Source: Larimichthys crocea (Eukaryota > Chordata > Actinopteri > Sciaenidae). Taken from it: DNA of 64,000 nucleotides. Both the position numbers and the translations under genes were made by a program. This document shows positions 37,894 through 50,843 of this stretch, piece after piece; position 1 is the stretch's first letter, and the number at the start of each line of letters is the position of its first letter. The stretch covers positions 3,205,632 to 3,269,631 of the forward strand of contig NC_040018.1 of NCBI RefSeq assembly GCF_000972845.2. Direction: 5' to 3'. Below the pieces are notes generated by a model that did not search any database, was not told the origin of the DNA, and was given only the letters and a program-made list of their open reading frames with translations.

Positions 37894-40800
37894 AATACAG
37901 CGATGTAGTGTGCATTGATCACAGTATGCTCCCTGTCGTACATGTTAGCTTGGTATTTGGATTGGTTATCCTGACCCACTGGACCTACACAGTCCAGCGT
38001 GTCTGATTCTTCTGTCACCAGCTAGCTTTTCACTATCTCAGTCTCTTGCTCTCTCGCCCCCTCTTCCACCTCAATTCCCACTGCATCTCACGGGTCAAGG
38101 CGTTGCCGCTCATCTTACTCAGGGGGGCTTAGCACAAGTATTTTTTGCTCTGCCAGCAGCTTACGTTGACAAGATCCGCTTGTCACTGACATTGCCAGCC
38201 ATCTCATGCCTCATCAGAATGAGAGAGGAGAGGGTACAGTTCCCTGCTTTTCCATGCATTTCAGCAGACTCAGTGCTTTATTACATAACACAGACAGTTG
38301 TTTTTCTCATTAGTGTGTTTAACATTAACGTGGTAGATATTTCCTTTGGTAATATGTAAAATTGTGTTGTGTGGCTGCTGAGATTGATCCTATCATTAAG
38401 CAAATTCTGTAATCGTGTTGTGAAAAATGAGAATGGGAACCATGATTAATATTAGCTGGTACCTAACTAGCACTGGTGAGCTGGTAAAGCAAAAACAAAA
38501 AGTTTTCAAGTCCTTTTAGGGTGCTGGGGTGTACACACAGGCTTTTCCATTCATTTGAATGAGGGTCGAGTATGTTGGCCGCGGTAGTGTCTGCCAAAAA
38601 ATGGAGTGACACAGAAGTTGAGTGAGATCCAACTTTTGGAAGAACAATGTCAAGCTGCAGCCACCAGTCAGATGCTCAGACCGGTCAAACCTCTAGAGTC
38701 GGTCTGACATGTCTCTGAAACTGAGACTACCCAGGTGGGCTAAACTCTGATACTCTACCTGTTGTGTTCTGACTTTGTTTATTTCATGTACCCAGCTTCT
38801 GAATCTCTGTCTGGGATTTTTCTCTGGCAATTTATCCTGCAAAATAGTGACTCAAAGAAGTTTAGTTTGGTTAGTGTTCGATGGTTTGAGACAGAGAAAG
38901 AGCAGTGGTCGAGAGACATAGACAGTGATTGAGGGTGAGGGAGCATCGATAAAGCCTGATTCTGTCTGTCTTAGTCACCTGTGACTAACCCAGAATTTCA
39001 GTCCTGGTTTTTATTGATAATCATTTATATACACTTGTATTAGCTCCTTGCAAACAGCGGGTCCATTTTAAGATATACACTTAAAATGCTCAATAGCTCA
39101 TAGGTCATAACTGCTATGCTTCCCATCCAATAACTCAGTATTGCACTTACACCAAACACAATAAAATAACATCGAAACCAAACACATAATATGTAACACC
39201 CACAGTACTAAGTTAAACATTACTCTGCTGGTTTGAAAAATATCATGGTCTAACTGCTTTGCTAAAGGTTTGTTTTTCTTCTCCCACGACATCTGCACTT
39301 TGTCCCTGAAAATTTGCAGCTGTTTATATTTTATCTGAATGGGAACTGTTTTGATTAATCTGACTGTGGCAAGGCATACAAATGAGCTGAAAGCTGCATT
39401 GTGTTGCAGTCTAGCGTGTTGTTTCTTGTAGGATCTGCAGCACTAACAAACGCTTCGCTTTACTGGCAGTATAGTAATATTGCATATTACAGCCGGAAGC
39501 TTGAAAGGTCAGAAAAGCTAGCACGTTCACGTGGATGAACATCATTGGACTGCGTTTGGCAATTATCAAATAATGCGATGCTGCCTGTCTCTTCAGGCAG
39601 TTTTACAGTTGGCTTTGTAGATAATATACTCGGCTACACTAGATGCAAACTCAGGTTGATCAGTCATTACCCTATGGAGGAGTCTGTGACATTTAAAATG
39701 GCATACAGCCAAGGCTCACTCCCTGTAATAAGGAATGTCCATTATGGTTTATAGTCACATCCTGTGAACATTTATATCTGTGTGTGTGTGTGCTTCTGTG
39801 TAAGCTGAAGGTCAGCCTGGGTGTTGAAAGCTATTTGGCTCTGTGACATGAACCCGCATTTCCTTTTTCTCTTCCTCATAGCTATCCTTCACTTGCCCCT
39901 ATGTTTCTCATAGCCTGACATCCTCTACATAGTGTGGCTATGTATACACAGCTAGAAAAACAGAAAAACAAATCATATTCCTCTATTCTTTTTTCTTAAA
40001 CTACTATATGTTGGCTCTAATCCAAAATGCAGAAACAAACCTGCTTTTCACCCAGTAATAATTTTTATTTTTATTTTTTATGAATAGTTTTATCTTTTAT
40101 ATTATATTTATAGAGGCAAAATGGTCAAAAACACAACATCATCTAATCCTAAACGTTGAACAAACAAACAAAATGATGCATTGGTCATCTTGAGGACAGG
40201 GCACAGTGGGCAGTATCCGGTATCATGCAGGGATCCCTGACTAAACCCACTTGGCCGCTTACTGAACCCCAAACCACTTGGTGGCATCACAGTTAGTCAC
40301 AAAATATGTTTCATTTTAAAAAAAATATGAAGATCCTGGCGGACATCTGGGCTGAGACGATTATAATTTATTCAATGCGTGGCGGAGACTCTTTTCAAAA
40401 TCATGTGGGTATTTTGTTCCTGGCATAAACAGTTCCTGCTCCATCCCCATTTGTCATCTTAAACTGAATTTGTTTAGGCTTCACTTTAGATCCATCCAAG
40501 CATTTGAAGACCCCTTGAATCACCGTCCATATCAAATACATTTGAACTTTAAACCGATAGACATCATGCTGGGACTGTTGTTACTGAATGAGCCTGAAGC
40601 TGCTACTTTCTTGCTCTGCAGAACAAAGCATGAGGTAACCTGAAAAATTATGTTTGACCTTCCTGTTACGATGCCTCGGAAGAATTAAAATCCTATTAGT
40701 TTCAAGCATGAAGAGTGCATACCCAGAGTAATGTTCCATGAGTGAATCAAATGGCTTTAAGCCCTGTTTAAAGAGTGATCAACCAGCAAGAACCAAACGT

Positions 40801-41324
40801 GCAAATCTCTTGTTCAAGCACTCCTATATTCAACTGACAAAAGCACTGAATTACTCAGAGGAGAGCAACAGTTCAAGATCAGTCTGTATTATTCAAAATG
40901 TGGTTAAAGTCGAGGCATTTAATGCCTTTTGTTTATCTATCTTCATTCATTCACATTTACAGGCTTCAAATTAATGCTAGGTATGCCTGAAAATGTTATG
41001 TTGTAAGTTCAGTAAGTGTAGTGTGAATTTGTTCTGTTTTGTGAAGATTTATAAAGGTTCATCCAATATAATGTCAAGCAATACATTCACACACAAACAT
41101 AAGCCAAAACAAACCCTGAACTAAATGAACCTGAGAACGTGTTTCTGAAAGAAAATGCTGAAGGAAAAGAAGCAGAAACAAAACAGAAAATCCTTTTAAA
41201 CAGCTTTTGAAACAACCAGTTTGTAGCGGCAGCCAGCAGCGTAGTTAATGATTGCAACCTCCTCACATCACCCCATCATTTCTAGCCAGGAAGAGAAACA
41301 ATGATGGTTGCAAAATGCACAAGA

Positions 41325-41420
41325 AATGCAAAAGACCATATTAAGAGCTACTATTTAGTTTGTCCGTTCTGGGCTACTGTAAGAAACATGGACTCTAAGG
41401 AAGAAGATCTGTAGATATAT
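41325..41420. repeat. MITE-like repeat, family B (copy 2, inverted fragment)
   Basis: It carries TTTGTCCGTTCTGGGCTACT, then GTAAGAAACATGG, ACTCTAAGGAAGAAGATCTG and TAGATAT. I recognise this as an internal part of the same common teleost repeat as the copy at 33713, in opposite orientation. Confidence 0.45.
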
Positions 41421-41599
41421 CAACAAAAACATAACAATTATCAGCTGATTATACCCTAATGAAAACACAGTTATGCATGTACTACTCTATTTCTGTCATA
41501 ATCTGTAGTGGCCCCTACATCTTACACACTGGAAAGAAGAAAATGTAATTCCCACTCTTCACTCAGTTTGGTGCTGAACATATACCCCCCTCTGATATT

Positions 41600-42000
41600 A
41601 CATATGAATTCAGTGAGTGTTTTGTGAATATTGCGTTATCTTTTCTCATAAAGATTAGTCCCTCTGAAGGCTCTCCCACAGATACAAAGGAGCTCTCTAA
41701 GGTTTGATCCAGCTACAGAGAAGGAAGTCATGGATATAATTGCGATGATGAGAAATTGAGCTCCAGCAGCAGGTCATGATGAAATCTTTTTCATCTCTAG
41801 TAGCGCAAGTCATTGACATATATAATCTCAACATCATTCGAGACTGGAGTGATTTCAAAGGACCTCAAGGTCAACAAAGTAGTTCTCCTGCCTTAAGCCT
41901 GAGGCGCCAACATCATTTTTGTTCCATTTCTTCAGATTATCTTTTCTGAAGTACAGCAAGAATTCAGTTTCAATCACTATTCAACCAGTTATCAAAAGCA
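41600..42000 (+). mobile_element. Decayed LINE reverse-transcriptase fragment
   Basis: In one + frame the sequence reads FDPATEKEVMDIIAMMRN, a stop, then APAAGHDEI (about 41702-41787), matching the region before the first RT motif of L2/CR1/Rex-like LINEs (F-P-T-x-x-E-V, then A-P-G-x-D-x-I). A neighbouring frame then gives SKDLKVNKVVLLP, resembling the W-K-x-A-x-V-x-P part. Several stops and frame changes show it is dead. Confidence 0.5.
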
Positions 42001-45000
42001 AACCGTCGGAGATTGTTGAGCATGAATAGAAAAATGTACTCTTGATGTGATTTTAATGATGCCATCCAACTGCTAACTCTTATAATAATCTAATTTGTGT
42101 TGTCACATCTCAAAAGATGTTTTTAAACAGTATGTCGAGGCGCGGCCTGATGAAGTCTTTAGAGGTTCTCCAAATATAGTTGGACATGGCTGTCACCAGC
42201 AAAAATGAATTGCTTAAACATACACACTGTCAGTAGTATATTGTAAACCTCAGAGAAAACAATGGGCTGGGTAATTATAGGCCAGTTGCACCAATTTACC
42301 ACCGTCAAACCAGAGGACATTGTTTATTTCCTTTCTCTGCAATGTTATCTCAATGTTTTTTATTTTGGAAGAACATCCATGCACCAAAATAAAGCTTTCG
42401 TTTCTCAGGTCTTGCGAGCTCAGTCAGTGAACTACTTGGTCGGTCTTCATTATTTGTAATTGTATGTTTGTTCATGTGAGACTTTCTCTTAAATGGATCC
42501 TTAAACACTCATTGAACAGAAGAGTTATCGGTGTATCTGTTTACAGTGCAGTCAAACAAACTTATGTCCTTTTAATAAACCCACTGTAAAAAAAAATAAC
42601 AAATTTAACCATGTGTTGTTTTGTTTGTTTGTTTTTGATAAACAACCGGGGTTAGCACTAACCTCGATGCCAAATCAACAGTATATAAAACCAAATTAGG
42701 GTAAGCCATTTAGTAAAACAGCTACAGTTCAGTTCCTGATAAATGTATTTTTCAAAATAACACTGCACATTTCAGATCGGCCGTTTATTGTAACCAATTC
42801 AAAGCACACCTGTGTCATAATAATACCTTTATGTGTGCATAGAAAATCTTAAACTCATGAAAAACGGGAGCTAAAACAAATTTTTGTTGTTCACTACACG
42901 AACGACGTCTTTCACCAGTTTTTAATGTGAAGCTACAGCAGGAAATGTTTGGTTTGCATTTGCAGTAATTTAATACGGCTGTGATACAGTAAGCAGTGAG
43001 GCTGATATCAGAGACGTAGAATTAATACAATAATGCTGGATGAAGACAATCTGAACTTGGTGTGGAAATGGCGGATTCTGCCACTAGTGTGGTGATTACA
43101 AATCTAAATACATTAAAGAGCTACCATAGATAGTATCTTGTTAAAGATTACACCTTTAACTGTTCTACATCTTAAATGCTTGTTTAATTTAATCATCACG
43201 CTGTTCTTTGACATCAACAGGAATCTTACTATATATAATGCACCAGCGGCACATACAGTAATTTATCCACTAGTATCTACTCTGTGCCTGCATTAAGATG
43301 TGTCACCATGTACTCTGTTAAAAAATACAGTTCCCTGAAATCCAGTACGTTACATATAAAGCACCCTTATGGGAACCGCTTGAAGCGAAATAATCTATAT
43401 TTACTTGCTCCTGTGTAACAGCCACATGCCCGGGGACTAGTGAGTACACATCACAAATAAATGATTCCCTTTATTTCTTTGTTATGCATTCTACATCATA
43501 CCCCTTGTACACATTGCACTTACAGCACTCTTTCAATGTCATTTGCATTTTCCACGCATACATTATCGCGCTGTTGCAATATGGATCCCTTTTATCCCTC
43601 AGGTTGCGCCACATATGGAAATAACACATTATATTCCCAGTGAAAATACTGCAGTTGAATTTTGCTCTACTAACCATCGGCTGCACTGTTACCTTGTGAT
43701 TACCTCTTTGTTTTATGTGTGAAATCACAGCACCATGGGATTGCAAATAGAGAAAGCCAATTACCTAACAAATGTCCACCCTCTCTCCTGAGGTGGTCAT
43801 GATTTTTTTTCCTTTCTCTCCTCTATTTCTTCCCTGCGCTCTTCCTCTGTCATCCACTGCTGGGAGACAGAAAGAGGTTAGAGCGACGGAAGTCCTCTTT
43901 TGGTTATTTATTCATGGATTTTCCATTTAATATTCATGCCTTTTTCAGGACTATCTGGGTGCAGAGGAGAATTTGCTGCCTCGAAGGCGGCCGGGGCCAA
44001 AAATCAGGTTTCAGCTCCAATGAGCCCAGCGGATGAAGGGAAGAGAGAGAGAGAGAGAGGGAGATAGAGAGGGAACAAGAGAGCGGGGTTTCATGTGTTC
44101 TCTAGTAAATGAGAGGCAGGCCTTGAAGGTGACAGGCTGTGTTTATTACTGATCTGTCAGCCGGTTAATGGGGAGAGGAGAAGAGAAGAGAGAGGAGAGA
44201 GCTGAGCTGCTGCGCAGAGACCAGAGCACACAGACATGGGAGCAAGAGGGAGCCCCAAGCAATAAACTTTGCCATTCTAGATCAGCTTGTTCTTACAGAT
44301 TCAGTGGCAACACTCCTGCATGCTGAATTACATCCACTGGCAATGAAATTAGGATCTGTAACAGGAATGTACTGTGTCCTGTTGTCTACATACATTATGC
44401 TTGCATAAATTTCATTATCTGTCCACAAGGTCTGCGTGGCCAGTCCGAATGCAGCCTAAAATGTACGACTGCGAACTGTACTCAGAAAGATGTGTTAGCA
44501 CGTGCTTCTACAGGCGAATATACATAGCGTTCATTGATTTAAAGATTCAGCTAGCTGGATGCACTTGTCTTTACGATGCGTTCTGGTGATTTGGGAGGTG
44601 TGCATGTTGGTTTCTCTATGAACAAGCAGCACAGAGCAGATCGAGTTGGCCAGAAGTAAAAAATGCCATAGAGAAATCCGGTCGATTTTCAAAAAAAAGA
44701 AAACACCCGTGGCAAACTTATGATTGTTGACAGCAAAAAACTATTTTGCTACCTAGCATATTTACTCGTGGTTCAAGCACATAAAGCAAGAAGAAATTAC
44801 CCGATCAGAGCTGCGAAGCTGCATGGAGAATGGACTAAAACAATGGCACAGCCATGACGTAACGGAGCCAAGCCTGATCCAAGGTCCAAGGCATTAGAAA
44901 ATTCTAGTTTAAACAGAACCATGTCCATTTTTAGACTAAATCCACTCCTTTACATACCTACCCTGAGGCCAATAGTCCAGTCCTGTACAAACTGCAGAGC

Positions 45001-46473
45001 AGCAACTCTATATATCCGTATTATGTTGACGTATCTCGTAACGTAAGTATAATGAAAGTCAAGAATAATTTCTGTATCCGGTCCAAAATATAATCAGCTT
45101 TTTCCTTGGCTCGTGCTACACCCTTTCACCAAGTTTAGAGAACAGCCAGTTTTTCTGTTATCCCACTGACAAAGACACTGCTCTAAAAACAGAACTTCCT
45201 TGGAGGTAACAAAGAAAATGTTATCAGTTGAGGACAGTCTCCTGCTTTCACCTCAAGTACAGTTTTGGTCGAACTTACATTTGGTCACTTTGCCATTATA
45301 TACTGAACAAAAGTACAAAGGAAGACTATTATGACTTCTACTATGATTTCTTGTTACTGTTGCCACGGAGGCTGTGGTTTTATCAGGATATCTCAAAAGT
45401 GAAACATATTACAATAAAGTTTGGTGAAGATAAGGATATGTAGGATTTTGTTCAAGGATATCTTAACATCACAAGATATACTAGACTGAACATGTTCGTC
45501 TGACTGTACCTGACAGTTGACTTACCTAAAATCTGGCATAAGGACTGTATGCTATGATTATTATTGTGTATTCTGATGTAGATCTGGATCTGCAAAGGCA
45601 GATTTTAGGATTTTAGAACATTTTTAGGATTGTGTAGCCTCGACAGAGACATGCTTTGCCTGAGAGCTTTGTAGTATTTGATTGCACTTGAGACCAGACG
45701 CTTTATCAGCTGCCCTTGGTAATGAAACCTCCTGGTTTTCTCTGTGAAAAGCCTGTGTTAAGAAATTGCTCTTTGTTGTAGTAATAGAGTTGTCTTTCCT
45801 TATCTTCGCTAAGCATTGTTGCCTTTATCAGTCGCCATTACAAAACCCATAGCAATCAGCATTTGACGTGCCAGTGCTTGCTTTAGTGGCACGTTTAAAT
45901 GCATGAATAGTATTGTCGCATAATGTGAATGAATTATGTAATCGTTTGGTATCTACTGTTACAGAGCTTTCATATGTACATGTCATGCATACATGTGTCC
46001 TTTGCTCAAACAGCTAGTATCTGATACGTGGAGTGTGTTTGAAGCCATACTCTATCTGGTGCAAGAAGGTTACTGAGTCTTTTGTTGAGATATAGATGTT
46101 ACTGTGTTTTTGCACAACCCAGTTTTTCTGATGAAGCCTGAGGGTTTTACACTCCTGAGGATAAAATGGATTCAGTCTTCGAGAATGTAACATGGATGAA
46201 AGTGTAGCAGGGAGAGTAATGCTTGTTTCATGCACTCAGCGCAGTGGATGTAAGAAACATTGGCTATGGAACCAGATCATTTCTGCAGCACAAGTCATCT
46301 TCACTCTTTTTATTGGGGAGAAAAAGAAACTAAAAACCTTTTTTCACATCCACGTTTGGCCCATAATAAGTAGCTGTTTTCATTCTTACCTGAGGCTTAT
46401 GCAGTGCACGGCTAATCTTTCATTCTCAGTCCACTCTGATCCAGGGTTTGAACGTTCATCTCCTCCCAAAGCA

Positions 46474-46488
46474 CCACACACACACACA

Positions 46489-46525
<37 letters not shown>

Positions 46526-46528
46526 ACC
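46474..46528. repeat. (CA)n microsatellite, interrupted
   Basis: CA runs with two CACT interruptions. Confidence 0.92.
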
Positions 46529-46971
46529 ACAGTTTCACATTCTTTTATTTATATGGGTCATTGTACTTCAGTGGAGGCACACGAGGCATATAAACTGCTC
46601 TTGCTGGCTTCAGTTCATTTCAGTGCTTTTGCAACAAGAATGTAAGCGTTCATGTTTACGTCTATTTCTTTTTGTTTGGGTGCACTGTAAGTATGTAGCT
46701 CTATAACAAATATTTCACATGACACAAAAACAGATTTAAACACATCTGTCTTTATTTTTGATTGCACCCTTATGTTGTGTGTTCTCGGCTGTCTGTTTTC
46801 ATTCGCACATTGTCTTTTGTTTTCTCCACTTTGTCCGTCTTTTCTCTCCCTTCGTCTTTGTCTCCGTGCTAAGCCTGTCAGAGTAATCAATCTGGGTCAG
46901 CGCAGAGGAGGGGGGATGCAGACAGATGTGCTTTGCAATGTGATCGATGTCCTTGATTAGTGAGAGATTAC

Positions 46972-46976
<5 letters not shown>

Positions 46977-47009
<33 letters not shown>

Positions 47010-47014
47010 GTGCG
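46977..47014. repeat. (GT)n microsatellite
   Basis: A GT run with GC interruptions at its 3' end. Confidence 0.9.
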
Positions 47015-47444
47015 TTTGACTGATTTGAAAAGGTCTGCTAGTTAGCATGAATGCAGTTAGCCTGCTGTCTTGATTTTGTTAATTTGTCAGGTTAGGAATT
47101 GAGGATCAATAGGTGGATTATTTGCACAGTTCAAGTAGCTGGCGGAGGTGAGGATGTTAAACTAGACATGGCCAATGAGTCACTTAATATGGTTTAAATG
47201 CGTTAATTCCCCAAGTGAATTTTACACCAAAGTCTAGTTTAAATAAATGTATGAACCCTTTACAGTCTTTCCCAGTGAAAGAACTGTAAACACATAACTA
47301 TAAAATCATTTAAAAACAATCCTTGTTAGTGTTACATGCTGTGTAATGACGTCAGCGTTTCTAACTCAAACCTCAAACATATGTTGACATTTTATGTCGG
47401 CAATTTTTGGTTGCTTATCAGCTGATGTTTACACCGATCACGAT

Positions 47445-47560
47445 TAGAGCTACTATTGATAACTATACTTATAATCAATTCATTGTTTTAGTCATTTTTC
47501 AAGCAAAAATGCTTTAATAGAGAACTTTAAATCTTTGGGTTTTTAACTGTTAGTCAGACA
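47445..47560. repeat. MITE-like repeat, family A (copy 4, fragment)
   Basis: It carries TAGAGCTACTATTGATAAC, TCATTTTTCAAGCAAAAATG and TTGGGTTTTTAACTGTTAGT. The CAAGCAAAAATG block is a signature of family A. Confidence 0.55.
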
Positions 47561-48689
47561 AAATGAGATATTTAAAGACGACATTTTTAAATGAAGAACA
47601 TTTGTCACTATTATCTGGCATTTTAAAGAGGAAATGGCTAACCGGTTATTCATCTGTGTTTTGCATGTCTAAAAGTCATTCAAGAATTTATTTGAATGCA
47701 AATGTTTGGCCATGTTTCAGAATGAAAATAGTAATTATAATACCTTTATTTAAGACACTTTAAAGGCTAAGATCATCCAAAAAAACCAGCAACAGCAAAA
47801 CAATAAAAACACGTTAATTTCTTTTTTAAGTTAAATATTAAAAGCAGTTTTAAAAAGATATGTGTGTTTGTGGAGAGAGAAAACAACAAAATACACATGT
47901 TTGTGAAAGTTATCATAGTATTACTTCACCAATATTTCAGTTATGCAGTATGTTCATAAAGATTTCACATAGTGGTTCATATCCAGTGTGCTCTGCAACA
48001 CTTTGTAGCTGTGAACAGTAACAGTAAATTATGTTGATGTTGGACACAGGTATGATATTACCTAATTATGTAAAGAGTGACCTGTGAAAAACACAGTTGT
48101 ATTAGTGTAAACACTGACACACTGCTACCACGAGGCTCTATCAACATTTCCTTCAAAACCAATGCAATCACCTTTCTGCACTTGTGAGAAAGATCAACAG
48201 TGGTAATTACCCTCAGAGGAGCCTGTCAGCTTTCCATCAGCTGTCAGTGTTTTCACTCTGCCCGTTTTTTCAAAAGAGCATTTGAATCTTGTAGCTTTCC
48301 TCTCCCTCCGAAAAGAAGCAGACAGATGTTATAGCCATTAGCCTCGGGGAGAGACAGCACAGATGTGTCAACAAGGCTTGACTTTTACAATCCAAGTGAA
48401 GTCTGAGCAAACAGTGGCTGTGTAGAGGCCTGTGTGGTTGAGCAGTGATCCTGGGACACGGTTGCACGGTGTTGCCCCGGGACTCCAAACAGACCGTGAC
48501 TCTAGTTCTCATTACAAGAGTGGGTCAGACCACCCCAATACGGAAAATAAATAATGCAGGGGAAAACCTGAGTGCTGCCACCTCGCTTACAACATTCACA
48601 CAACCTTGTCCTTCATGAATAAGTGGTTCAACCTTTTATATACTCAGACTGTAAGCTATTATATTGGTGGGTTTGAGCAATACGACGTG

Positions 48690-48905
48690 CCAGTTGGGGC
48701 TGCAGCTAACCTTAAAAAATCTTTTAAATCCTGATTTAACTTGCTGATTATTTTCTCAATGAATCAAAGGTGAGGTAGGTTGAAACATACTGCTCAACAT
48801 ACACAATAAATATACAGTTTTCTATCACATAAAACCTGTGATACATGATTCATTTTTGCTAGAGAAAAAAATGATTTAAACAATTAATCAGTCAAAGTTT
48901 GTACC
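48690..48905. repeat. MITE-like repeat, family A (copy 5)
   Basis: The left edge GGGGCTGCAGCTAACCTTAA and CTGATTATTTTCTCAATGAA, then TCACATAAAACCTGTG, ATTTTTGCTAGAGAAAAAAA and CAATTAATCAGTCAAAG match family A from end to end, with a central deletion. Confidence 0.6.
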
Positions 48906-50433
48906 AGTTATTTTAAGCTCCATGTACATAATCTAAATCCACTCATTTCTTACTTTCTCATGGCCTCCAAAAAAACCCTCGAAAATTCTTTATCTTAATT
49001 TGATCACAGTTTCCTGTAGCAGCTTTGGAAAGTCCAAGATGAAAGAGTTGAATTTTTTAATTAAGCTGTAATGGCAGCAGCAAGTTGATATTTTTCCTCT
49101 CTGTACATTTTCTCCCTAGTCAGCCCCTCTCCCTCCCTCCCTCTATGTTTAGCTTGATCTCTTCAAATTTATTTCCTACTTTGTAACCAGAGGCAAGAGC
49201 CCTTGACTTGCTGCCCCCACAGCCGCAGCCAAGGCAGCCATTTAAGTTGTGATTAAAAATTAATGGTTGAGTGAGAGGCAGCAGAGAGGGAACAGGGGAG
49301 GGCAGGGGAAAGAAAGAGACAATGCTCGAGCAAGAGGATAGGCTTTGGAGAGGGGAGCAAGACCAAGCAGCAGCTGCTCCCTGATAGAGGGTGGGAAGGT
49401 CTTCTCACAACTCTGCTGTTTTTAACTGCTCAGCTCACGCCCCACCATGAATATTGCATTACGCCACTATAGGGCTCCTTGTGTTACCCCCACTGAGAGC
49501 TGAGCAGAGTCACAGTCCACAGTGGCGAAGCATCCAAGTAGAGTTTGCCCCCACTGTGATGGGGGTATTCACATTTAGACAGACGCACCACACAAACCAG
49601 ACCAGCTTTCACACCGTTTAATTGCCAGACTGATTCAGAGAGGACCTCTGTTTGTATTGCGTGTCACAAGCAATTATAGTAAGTTCAGCCACAAAGAAAG
49701 GAAGAATATTTGCTGGCATTTAAAACCATTGTTACTATATTTTTTTTGGGCTTGTGATCTCTGATGAAGCTGTTTAAAAGACTCCATTTCCCAGCTTTGT
49801 TATGAAATAAGCACAAAGGGACAGATGTGGTTTTTATTAATACACACATGCTGCAAACTGTTGTCTTTTAATGCATTTTTATCTCACTGTTAAGTCAAAG
49901 CTTTCTGTGGGAGGTCAGCAGAATAAAGGGCAATCAGTTTGAGTCTTGCCGATCCAACTCGGCGCATCAATCTGACCGCTCTCTGGCCATTTCTTTAAAA
50001 GCTAAACAGAAATACCCTGGGACCACACAAGGTCCTGACCTTGACTTTACCAGATGATGAGTAGTGGCACTTACATCACGCCCTGACCTTCTTTCTGGCC
50101 TCTTTCTCTATATTGTTCCAGTACAGCATTTCTTCTTCCAGTACCCATTAACACATGCACTCCAGTACTGCCAGCACTGTTCCCCTGTTGTGCAGCTCAT
50201 TCACAGTTGTAGCTCATAGTGAATTGATTGGAATATATTTAAAAAACATGAAAGAAGGCTGAATATCAATTAGTTTTTTGTTCAAACAGGGTCTGATTTT
50301 TGTAGTTTGGTCCATTGTTCTTAACAGTAGTAATATTTTCATTGCCAGTTTCATCATTTCAAGATGATATGATGATAACCTGTTTTATGTTAACAAATCG
50401 CCAGTTTAATCCAATAAAAATGATACCATTTAT
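48906..50433. other. Non-coding region with possible conserved noncoding sequence
   Basis: 49120-49460 is complex and includes CAGCCATTTAAGTTGTGATT followed by AAAAATTAATGG, and purine-rich GAGAGGCAGCAGAGAGGG. 49880-50110 is similar in texture. No exon or repeat was recognised. Confidence 0.3.
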
Positions 50434-50835
50434 TAGGGTTGTGAACGATAAACCGATGCGACCGGATATTAGGTTTAACAAGTGAGAGATACGGCTGCGT
50501 CGTTGGCAGCCTCCTCAATCGATACGAATTAGCCATGAATTCATAGATGAATCGGTTGTAGAGTCATGGATCGGGTATTGCGAGACTTCGGTTGGCGGTT
50601 AAATCGGTTGGCGGCTTGACACACTTTTTGACTTTCATAGAATTGGCTTCTTTATTCAATAAAATATCTACAATAAATATTAACCGTAGAATCAAATCAA
50701 ATTGTATCGTTCTTACACTGTATCGATTCGTATTGAATCGGTCTGTAATAAAAGTATATCGTTTTTTAATCGTATCGTAACCTGTGTATCTAGATGCGTA
50801 TCGAATCGTTTATCAAAGAGAGATGTGCAACCCTA
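50434..50835. mobile_element. Complete MITE, hAT type, 402 bp with 8-bp target duplication
   Basis: Perfect 8-bp direct repeats CCATTTAT flank it (50426-50433 and 50836-50843). The termini are TAGGGTTG and CAACCCTA. Inward of the ends, GATAAACCGATGCG on the left mirrors GATAAACGATTCGATACG on the right. Several CGATACGAAT/ATTCGTAT words inside make it strongly self-complementary. It has no coding capacity; a 62-codon ORF inside is chance. Confidence 0.88.
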
Positions 50836-50843
50836 CCATTTAT

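Larger units (their letters stand above)
35900..41320. other. Non-coding region downstream of trip4 exon 12
   Basis: This is presumably the last trip4 intron. It includes a CA microsatellite (36046-36097) and a direct duplication (37432 and 37768). The longest ORF (36763-37182, 139 codons) has no recognisable motif or codon bias and is treated as chance. Confidence 0.5.
42001..47444. other. Non-coding region, no gene recognised
   Basis: It holds two microsatellites (46474-46528, 46977-47014) and a GA-rich stretch (44040-44070). An exon-like 58-base segment at 43951-44008 is discussed as a finding. Otherwise no gene or complete element was seen. Confidence 0.45.
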
